In this document: one piece after another, positions 13,407 through 19,392 of the stretch
How positions within the stretch are numbered: position 1 is the first letter of the stretch
Layout: each line of letters opens with the position of its first letter
NCBI GenBank assembly: GCA_017999235.1
Contig: JAGOBN010000013.1
Coordinates: 1 to 19,392, forward strand
Length of the DNA: 19,392 nucleotides
From: Anaerolineales bacterium
GTDB taxonomy: Bacteria; Chloroflexota; Anaerolineae; Anaerolineales; UBA6663
Direction of reading: 5' to 3'
Translations under genes and position numbers: made by a program
The notes under the pieces: model-generated
What the model saw: the letters and a program-made list of their open reading frames with translations, nothing else
What the model was told of the DNA's origin: nothing
The model's database searches: none

Positions 13407-13497
13407 TGGTTATTGAGAGAGCCCGGAGCTTCTGGTGAAGCCCGGCCAGGATCCTCGCTGGCCTCCCAGCCGGGCTGCTTTCAGCCGCCCCTTGGGG

Positions 13498-16400
13498 CTA
13501 CGGAAGGGTCACCGCCGTGAGCGTGTTCGACCACCCCGAGGTCCCGGTAGCATTGCGGGCGCGCACCCGGTAGAAGAAGGTCCAGTTCGCGCCCAGTCCG
13601 GCGTTGAGATACACGGTCGTGTTGGCGGGCACGATGGCCAGCGTCGCAAAGGCCGCGCCTCCGGTCCGGCGCTGGATTTCGAAGTCAACCTCGTTGGTGC
13701 TGTTGTCGTTCCAAGCGAGGCTGATGGAGGCGTTGGTGCGGGCCGTCAGCCTCAGGTTGGAGGGCGCCGCCGGCAGCGCGGGGATGGCCACGCTGGCCGT
13801 GTTCGACGGGGCCGAGGCATCGTCGGGATTGGGCACCGTGTTCACGGCGACCACGTAATACGCATACGAGGAGCCGGCCGTCTGGTTGGGGGTGGTGTAC
13901 ACCACTGCGCCGCCTGTCGCGGTGCGCTGGGCGGCGGTGCGGTTGACCGTCCCAAGCTGGCTGAACGCTCCCCCGTTGGCCGAGCGCCAGACCTGGAAGA
14001 GGTTCTCGTTGTTGGAGGCATCCGTCCAGGTCAGTCTGACGCGGGTGGATCCAGCCACCTGAACCGCCGTCAGATTAGTGGGCGTGGCCGTGCCCGAGAA
14101 GGGTATGACCACGGTGGCCTGGTTCGAGGGGGCCGAGGCCCCGGCGGAGTTCGTGGCCTTCACCTGGTACGTGTAGGTGTTGCCGCGGGCGATCGTGGTG
14201 TCAACGAAGCTGGCGACGTTAGCGGCCAGGGTCATCAGGTTGGCGAAGGCGCCGCCGTTCACCGCGCGCTCGATCACGAAGCCGGTCTCGTTCGCGGCGG
14301 TGCTCGTCCAGGCCAAGTTGACCTGGGTGGGCGCCTGGGCCGGCTGAGCCACAGCCGTCAGATTGGCGGGGGCCGCCGCCAGCGTCGTGGCGTACCCAGC
14401 CGACTCGGTCGTCACCACCGGGAAGCCCGGCACGTTGGTGTCGCCGACCGTGTTTTCGGCGACGACGCGGTACCGGTCGCCGACCTGGAGGCCGGGGTCA
14501 ACCCAGGTGAACACTTCGCCGCTGGAGGCCGGATCGCTCAGCAGGCGGAGTTCGCGCCACACCTCGGTCCAGGTGACCCCATCCGCCGACTTCTCGACGG
14601 CGAAGGCCGTCTCCGACAGGGAGTTGTCGATCCAGGTCAGGGTGTTCGTGGCGGGATCGAACGTGACCCCCGGCGCCACCGGCGGTAGCGCCAGCAGCAC
14701 GGGCCGCATCATGTCCATTTCTTCGTGCGACAAGATGTGGCAGTGGTAGACGTATTCCCAGCCGAAGTTGATCAGGCGGTTGAACACCTGCACGGGGTTG
14801 CCCTGCGGGTCGGCCAGCAGGCCCGGGGAGAGTTCAACATCGGCCGGCATCATCGGGCTGATCAGGTGCACGCTGTTGGGGAGGTCGAAGGGCACCTGCG
14901 GGATGATCGGCCGCAGGGCGACGATGGTGTCCTCCAGCGGCGCCATCCGCACCGTGTCTTTCCAGCCGAGCTCATTGGCCTCGGTCGGGATGATGATGTT
15001 GTCCCACGTGACGCGGTTCAGCAGCTGCACGTCGAACAGGTGGAAGTGGATCGGGTGCGTGTCCACGCCGTTGTGCGTGACGCGCCAGATCTGCGTCCCG
15101 TCGCTGGCGGTGGAGATGGGCGTGATCTTGACGTCGCTGACGGGGTTGCCGTTGGCGTCGTAGGTCACCATCGCCTTCGGCAGATTGGTGCCGTCGATCA
15201 GCTCCGTGGGCGAGGCCGTGTACGGGTAGAGCGTGACGTTCTGCGCGCCGGGGGTGGGCGGCTGGGCCTCGACGCCCAGGTTCGCCTGCATGCGCCCGAA
15301 CTCATCGAACGTCGTGGCGTTCATCTCGTCATGGATGGCCTTGGGCTGCACCGGCAGCGTCATCTTGGCGTTGGGCGCCTTGAGGGTGTTGAAGCTAAAG
15401 CTCATCGTGTCGTTCACACGGAGCAGGCCGTCGCAGCGCGTCAGGGTGCCGCCGGCCACATTGCAGTTGCTGCTGGCCGCGAAGTTGGTGCCATAGGCCG
15501 AGTTGTAGGCCGCCTGCCCGACGATGATTGGGTGCTGGCCGCTCTCGAACACGCCCGTGCCGGCGGCGTTGTGCTTGAACGCGTTCTGGAGCTTGATCAG
15601 GTTGTAGGCCGGCGCCGGCGCGGCCGCCGCGATCTTGACCTGCATGATGGTGCGGGTGTTGGGGCCGTAGCCAGGCAGGATCGTGGGCGCGCCGTTCGGG
15701 CTGAGGTCCGGGGCGCCGGTGTAGTAGTCATAGGTGGACACGCGGGCCGGGAAGGCGGCCGGCGCGTCGTTGTACAGGATCAGGGTCTTGCCCGCGTACT
15801 TCGAGAAGTCGACAATGACGTCGGCGCGCTCGGCCGGCGCCAGCAGGAGCGAGTGCTTGTCCACGTTGCCGACGTCGAAGCGGGTCGGGTCGGTGATCCA
15901 GGTCGTCGGCTGCTGGCCGTCGATCACCGCCGGGGCCGGCAGGAAGCCGCCCTCGGTGCCGATCTGGATCCAGTCCGGGCCGGCGGTACCCAGAACCGGG
16001 GTGGGGAAGACGTTCGGGTCGGTCTGGGCGGCCTCGAGCTCGGCCGGGTTGAGGGCGACTTCGGTCGCGCCGATCACCTCGCCATTGGCGTTCAGGCTGG
16101 TGCTGGCCGTGCTGTTGTCGCCGACATACCACTGGAAGTTGAAGAAGCGGTCGTTGGCCGCGCTCAGGATGCGCAGGCGGTAGGCCTTGGGCTCCAGCGT
16201 CAGGGTCGGGTAAGCCACGCCGTTGACGATGGGCGTGTCGTTGAACTGCTCCATGCCGGCCGAGATGTTCGGCGTGCCCGGGATTTGCGCCGGCTCACAG
16301 AAGGGATCGGTGTCGTACTGCCAGGTCGCCGGGTCGTCCAGGTTGCAGGGCACGGCCAGCGGCGTCGACCAGTCGTCGGCAGTGTCGCGGATCCCGTCCG

Positions 16401-19017
16401 GCCCAATGGGATCCATGTTGTAGTACGGGTTCGCGATCGGGCCGAAGACGGTGTTGCCGGCCGGCGGCCAGAACCAGGGGCCGTACATCCAGCGGCCGTA
16501 GGCGCTCATGCCGGACGGGTCACCCGGGTTCTGGGCGGGCATGTAAACATGGTGGTACCAGAAGTTCCCGTAACCGCCCCACTTGGCGGCATCCCAGGTC
16601 GGATCCTGGGCGGCGAGTTGAGCGGCGCCCGGGACGAAGGTCTTGTCCTGGATGACCAGCGGGATCTGGTCGGCGGGGATGGTGCTGCTGTTGACCAGCG
16701 CCTGCTCGGTGCTGTCGGTGATCAGGTAGCCGGCGGCCTCGCCCGCGTACACGTTCAGGCGCGTGATGCCCCACGAGTGGTCGTGGTAGAAGAGGAGCCG
16801 GGCGCTCTGCTGGTTGGTGTAGTAGAACGTCTGGCAGCCGTCATCGGCGGCGTTGCACACGTCCATGTCGGGGACGTTTTCAACCGCCACGCCCTCGGGC
16901 CAGGTGGTGTCCTCGCCGGCCGGGGTAATCCACTGATGCGGCGTGCCATCGCTGATCCAGGGGGAGATGCCGCCATGCAGGTGCAGGGTGGCGCGGTTCT
17001 GTTTGAAGCACTCGGACATACCCGCGGCGTCAACGGCCTGCGGGTCGCTGGTGCACGTCGGGTTGCGGATCTCGTCCAGGACGCTGCTGTTATTGACGGG
17101 GGCCGCCATCTCCATCGGGCCCATGCCCGAGCCCATCATCGTGGAGTCGACCGGCAGGAACAGCTCGCCGCCGACGCCGGTGGGCAGGAAGTTGTGGAAG
17201 ACGATGCGGACGGGCTTATTCTTGGTCGCGGCCAGGGTCGGCCCCAGGTACTGGGGCGGCGTGACGGCATAGACCTGTTGGCCGTTGAGGGTAACCGCGA
17301 CCTGGGTGCCATCGAGCATTTCATTGGTCAGCGGATAGTGCTGGCTGATGGAGGCGTTCGCGGCGGTCTCCAACTGCACATAGCCGCGGACCAGAGTGGG
17401 CGGCAGGCTGGACGAGAAGCTGGTTCGGTATTGCACCAGGCCGATCACGTACTCGTCGGCGTTGACGCCGTTGTAGATCTTGGATTCGGGCACCCCGAGC
17501 GGGATGTACTTGCCCGTGGTCGGGCAGGCCGGCGGCAGGCACAAGCCGGGCAGGCTGTCCGTGAACTTCTTGATGCCGCCCCCGGTGATGTAGCCGGAGC
17601 CGCCGTTGATCAGGGTGATGGCGGTGACGGCGCCGACGTCGGTCGTGGCCGCCGCGGTCGCGCCGGAGCCAATACCGCTGGCGTCGGTGATGGTCACGGC
17701 CGGCGCCGAGACATAGCCCGCGCCATAGGTGTCGACTACGATGGTCTGGATCGTCAGCGTGGCCGTGGCCATCGCGCCGGCCCCGCCGTTATTGATGGGG
17801 TCAAAAGCGGTGCCGTCACGGACGACGACGCCCGGGGCGGTGGAATACCCGGAGCCGGGGTTATCCACGACAATGCCGGTGATCGCGCCGGTGGCCTGGT
17901 CCCACTCTGCGTGAGCCGTGGCCTGCATCCCGTTGGGATCGTCGGGGAAGTCGATGTCAACGGTGGGGAACGTGTAGCCGCTGCCCGCGTTGTCCAGCGT
18001 GATAGCCGCGACCCCGCCGAAGGCGGTTGCAGTGGCCTGGGTCACCGGCGGGATGGCCGAGGTATCTAGGATATCGGCCGCGAAGGAGTAGGTGCGCGCC
18101 TGGGCGAAGAGGGGGATATTGCCGCCGAGCGTGAGCGTGTCGTTCGCAGCGGGCGCGGCCGGCACCGGGTAGCCGATGATGTCGCCGCCAGTAAAGTCAA
18201 AGGGGACGCCCTGGCCATAGAAGGCGAGCTTATCGCCGGCCTGCACCGGGACATCCGGGAGCGGGTAAGTGACGGCTTCGCCGGCCGGGTTGACGAGCGC
18301 CGGGACCGTCAGCGCCCCACTGTCGAAGGCCACCGTGTATTCGTCGGGGGTCCCGGTGGGGCGCAGCACATAGGCATGGAACGACAACCCCGCCGAGGGC
18401 TGGGAGCCGCTGCCGCTCTGAGCCTGGTTCCAGGTCTGGACGTTCTGCAGCACCCCGGTCGGCAGGTCCGTGGGCAGGACGATAAAGACCGTGGTCGCAT
18501 TGTCGGTGGAATCAGCGCGCGTCTGCAGCGCATTACCGACCGCCACGACCGTGCCGGCGGCGCCGCCGCCCGAGAACGTGACGACGGGGGCGGTGTAGTC
18601 CGCGCCGCCCACGCCCAGGGTGACGCCCGTGACGGCGCCGGAGGTCATCACCGTCGCTGTGGCGCCGGCGCCGGAGCCCGCGCCCGTGATGGTCACATTC
18701 GCGAACGTGTAGCCGCTGCCCGGATTGGTGATGTTGATCCCGGTGATGGTGCCGTTCGCGCCGACCGTGGCCTGGGCCGCGGCGCCCATGCCGTTGCCCG
18801 TAATTTCGACGGTGGCGTCAGGAAGCGTGAACGGGCTGTTGGCCCAGTTGGGGGCCGGCCCAAAATAGTGCGGAACCTGGGTTTCATCGGTGGCGATGAC
18901 TGGGGCGGCATTAGCCACCTCGAGCTTAAAGCCGAGCGAGGCGCCGGTGCCCTGGAAAAGCAGGGAAACGACGACTATAAGCGAAATCGCAAAGTTAAGA
19001 GTTTTGCTCTTGGTCAC
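13498..19017 (-). CDS. Giant secreted multicopper oxidase with GSGY repeats and FN3 domains
   Basis: Secreted copper oxidase of 1839 aa. A signal peptide (about 1-38, hydrophobic ISLIVVVSLLF, cut near VANA-APV) is followed by a GSGY-repeat block (about 76-157), an unassigned beta-rich insert (about 160-325), a second repeat block (about 326-481), the oxidase core (about 482-1445), and four FN3-like domains to the end. All four copper motifs are present: HLHG (H679, H681), HDH (H745, H747), HPIHFH (H1321, H1324, H1326) and HCHILSHEEMDM (H1425, C1426, H1427, H1431, axial M1436). The core is nearly twice the usual length of about 500 residues and has a Met-rich loop MMGSGMGPMEM near 630. The start is the GTG at 19017, with GAGG 8 nt upstream; an upstream GTG at 19062 lies before the -10 box and would put extra residues ahead of the signal peptide. 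There is no C-terminal anchor. Substrate (phenolics, metal ions such as Mn or Fe, or Cu(I)) is unknown. Confidence 0.93.
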   Translation of the reverse strand: MTKSKTLNFAISLIVVVSLLFQGTGASLGFKLEVANAAPVIATDETQVPHYFGPAPNWANSPFTLPDATVEITGNGMGAAAQATVGANGTITGINITNPGSGYTFANVTITGAGSGAGATATVMTSGAVTGVTLGVGGADYTAPVVTFSGGGAAGTVVAVGNALQTRADSTDNATTVFIVLPTDLPTGVLQNVQTWNQAQSGSGSQPSAGLSFHAYVLRPTGTPDEYTVAFDSGALTVPALVNPAGEAVTYPLPDVPVQAGDKLAFYGQGVPFDFTGGDIIGYPVPAAPAANDTLTLGGNIPLFAQARTYSFAADILDTSAIPPVTQATATAFGGVAAITLDNAGSGYTFPTVDIDFPDDPNGMQATAHAEWDQATGAITGIVVDNPGSGYSTAPGVVVRDGTAFDPINNGGAGAMATATLTIQTIVVDTYGAGYVSAPAVTITDASGIGSGATAAATTDVGAVTAITLINGGSGYITGGGIKKFTDSLPGLCLPPACPTTGKYIPLGVPESKIYNGVNADEYVIGLVQYRTSFSSSLPPTLVRGYVQLETAANASISQHYPLTNEMLDGTQVAVTLNGQQVYAVTPPQYLGPTLAATKNKPVRIVFHNFLPTGVGGELFLPVDSTMMGSGMGPMEMAAPVNNSSVLDEIRNPTCTSDPQAVDAAGMSECFKQNRATLHLHGGISPWISDGTPHQWITPAGEDTTWPEGVAVENVPDMDVCNAADDGCQTFYYTNQQSARLLFYHDHSWGITRLNVYAGEAAGYLITDSTEQALVNSSTIPADQIPLVIQDKTFVPGAAQLAAQDPTWDAAKWGGYGNFWYHHVYMPAQNPGDPSGMSAYGRWMYGPWFWPPAGNTVFGPIANPYYNMDPIGPDGIRDTADDWSTPLAVPCNLDDPATWQYDTDPFCEPAQIPGTPNISAGMEQFNDTPIVNGVAYPTLTLEPKAYRLRILSAANDRFFNFQWYVGDNSTASTSLNANGEVIGATEVALNPAELEAAQTDPNVFPTPVLGTAGPDWIQIGTEGGFLPAPAVIDGQQPTTWITDPTRFDVGNVDKHSLLLAPAERADVIVDFSKYAGKTLILYNDAPAAFPARVSTYDYYTGAPDLSPNGAPTILPGYGPNTRTIMQVKIAAAAPAPAYNLIKLQNAFKHNAAGTGVFESGQHPIIVGQAAYNSAYGTNFAASSNCNVAGGTLTRCDGLLRVNDTMSFSFNTLKAPNAKMTLPVQPKAIHDEMNATTFDEFGRMQANLGVEAQPPTPGAQNVTLYPYTASPTELIDGTNLPKAMVTYDANGNPVSDVKITPISTASDGTQIWRVTHNGVDTHPIHFHLFDVQLLNRVTWDNIIIPTEANELGWKDTVRMAPLEDTIVALRPIIPQVPFDLPNSVHLISPMMPADVELSPGLLADPQGNPVQVFNRLINFGWEYVYHCHILSHEEMDMMRPVLLALPPVAPGVTFDPATNTLTWIDNSLSETAFAVEKSADGVTWTEVWRELRLLSDPASSGEVFTWVDPGLQVGDRYRVVAENTVGDTNVPGFPVVTTESAGYATTLAAAPANLTAVAQPAQAPTQVNLAWTSTAANETGFVIERAVNGGAFANLMTLAANVASFVDTTIARGNTYTYQVKATNSAGASAPSNQATVVIPFSGTATPTNLTAVQVAGSTRVRLTWTDASNNENLFQVWRSANGGAFSQLGTVNRTAAQRTATGGAVVYTTPNQTAGSSYAYYVVAVNTVPNPDDASAPSNTASVAIPALPAAPSNLRLTARTNASISLAWNDNSTNEVDFEIQRRTGGAAFATLAIVPANTTVYLNAGLGANWTFFYRVRARNATGTSGWSNTLTAVTLP
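13500..14690 (-). other. Four tandem FN3-like domains at the oxidase C-terminus
   Basis: Within the multicopper oxidase, four units of about 90-100 residues repeat the FN3 pattern: a start like APxNLTAV, a core such as VxLTWTDxSxNExxFxVxRS, then a YxVxAxNxxGxSxPSN strand. Approximate spans on the minus strand are 14690-14385, 14370-14105, 14080-13785 and 13775-13500. The first is the most divergent. Such modules often bind polysaccharide or act as spacers on secreted enzymes. Confidence 0.8.
17575..18790 (-). repeat. Interrupted array of GSGY beta-repeats in the oxidase N-terminus
   Basis: Six protein-level repeats follow the pattern G-A-V/I-T-x-I-x-L/V-x-N-x-G-S-G-Y-T-x-P-x-V. Two units are in 18545-18790 (NPGSGYT, VGGADYT) and four in 17575-18040 (NAGSGYT, NPGSGYS, TYGAGYV, NGGSGYI). 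Between units lie Gly/Ala-rich GSGAGATATA-like turns. About 165 residues of unrelated beta-rich sequence (18065-18535) interrupt the array. The pattern suggests stacked beta structure used for surface attachment or spacing. Confidence 0.75.
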
Positions 19018-19053
19018 AGTGAGGTCCTCAAGAATTGAATGGCAGTGATAGTA
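19018..19053 (-). promoter_or_regulatory. Candidate promoter and ribosome binding site of the multicopper oxidase
   Basis: On the minus strand TACTAT (19048-19053) is the same -10 hexamer as the amidase promoter. It predicts a start site about 25 nt before the GTG at 19017. GAGGA then lies about 8 nt before that GTG. The -35 region is weak. This arrangement favours the 19017 start and shows that this gene, unlike others here, has a leader. Confidence 0.45.
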
Positions 19054-19276
19054 GTCAGCCACGTGTCTTTAGCAGAGTGGGTCGGTGTTCTCCTTCTGTT
19101 TGGTGAAAGTAGAAGCTCGCAAGCGTGACAAGTCTGTGCTCAGACAGAGTTTCAGATCGGCGCGCACGGTGGATTGGAGCGGCGGGTGCCAAATCCGGCT
19201 CATCCTTCTTGGTAGGGCTGTGCGTGTCAGGGTATGATGTTGTGAAACTAATCAGGCAAAAAACGACTAGGATATT

Positions 19277-19304
19277 TTGATCAAGTGGGGAAGCAAAATA
19301 TATA
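19277..19304 (+). promoter_or_regulatory. Candidate outward promoter toward the right edge
   Basis: TTGATC (19277-19282) and TATATA (19299-19304) are spaced 16 nt on the plus strand, with an A-rich spacer end. It would start transcription near 19311 toward a gene outside the window. AT-rich sequence makes chance matches likely, so confidence is limited. Confidence 0.35.
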
Positions 19305-19341
19305 GCGATTCGCGGTCATTAAAGGACTAGATCGCCGACTA

Positions 19342-19355
19342 GTACTTTAAAGTAC
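19342..19355. repeat. Perfect 14-bp palindrome GTACTTTAAAGTAC
   Basis: The palindrome has no central gap and sits just downstream of the candidate outward promoter, next to two GACTAG copies 12 bp apart. The size and symmetry fit a dimeric repressor site; its regulator is not known. Confidence 0.5.
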
Positions 19356-19392
19356 ATTGAGGCGAAGCGGAGTGTATAGCCGGCGGCGCCCA

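Larger units (their letters stand above)
13141..13497. other. Intergenic region between multicopper oxidase and cupredoxin genes
   Basis: This 357-bp gap holds the end-of-transcript hairpins of the multicopper oxidase (near 13364-13476) and the start signals of the cupredoxin gene (near 13147). Between them is a 7-bp hairpin, CCAAGCC (13233-13239) with GGCTTGG (13249-13255). A 62-codon open frame (13145-13333, minus) is present, but its codon choice is unlike the neighbours and it resembles nothing known. No RNA gene is recognisable. Confidence 0.5.
19063..19392. other. AT-richer intergenic region at the right edge
   Basis: No open frame of note lies here. Base composition drops sharply from the GC-rich genes on the left, especially after about 19230. 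It contains a short hairpin GTCTG-TGCT-CAGAC (19132-19145), three copies of GACTAG (19265-19270, 19325-19330, 19337-19342), a 14-bp perfect palindrome and a plus-strand promoter-like pair. It is probably the regulatory space between the oxidase and a divergent gene beyond the edge. Confidence 0.5.

Noticed and set aside
14725..18069. 1114-codon open frame on the plus strand
   Set aside because: Antisense to the multicopper oxidase in register; composition is dominated by Gly, Arg, Val, Asp and His, as expected for the complement of its codons.

Overview
The window is a GC-rich chromosomal segment with dense coding and little non-coding DNA. The style of the proteins suggests a Chloroflexota (Anaerolineae-like) bacterium: multi-GAF signalling proteins, a FadD-type ligase with an RPWLxHY-like N-terminus, and a very large secreted multicopper oxidase with FN3 domains. 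That assignment is inference from protein style; there is no rRNA or marker gene here. I saw no tRNA, rRNA, CRISPR array, transposase or phage gene.

Region 1 (2-6043, minus strand) is a signalling operon read right to left. It holds a membrane-anchored N-acetylmuramoyl-L-alanine amidase, a soluble GAF-GAF-GAF histidine kinase, an OmpR-type response regulator, and a REC-REC-GAF-GAF-PAS protein that runs off the left edge. The last gene has its own candidate promoter. The amidase is divergent from a DgkA/undecaprenol kinase gene at 6145. The two back-to-back promoters share one large dyad that includes both -35 boxes, which suggests co-regulation of two cell-envelope genes.

Region 2 (6145-10665, plus strand) encodes the lipid kinase, an 822-residue fusion of a serine alpha/beta hydrolase with a complete long-chain acyl-CoA synthetase, a ROK sugar kinase that has lost the family's zinc cysteines, and a small FMN-binding split-barrel protein.

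Region 3 (10777-19017) is a copper-related island. On the plus strand are an unrecognised small secreted protein, a PCuAC periplasmic copper chaperone lipoprotein with a Met-rich insertion, and a SCO1/SenC protein. On the minus strand are a cupredoxin-like protein tethered by two membrane segments and an 1839-residue secreted multicopper oxidase. The oxidase has an N-terminal GSGY-repeat region interrupted by another domain, an enlarged oxidase core with all four copper motifs, and four C-terminal FN3-like domains. No cytochrome oxidase gene is present, so the chaperones may serve the oxidase or cupredoxin, or a distant terminal oxidase; the sequence alone cannot decide.

Several promoters (amidase, lipid kinase, the REC-REC gene, possibly the cupredoxin) have their -10 box only 6-9 nt from the start codon and no convincing ribosome binding site. 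This implies frequent leaderless mRNAs. The right end (19063-19392) is markedly AT-richer and holds regulatory-looking sequence but no gene.
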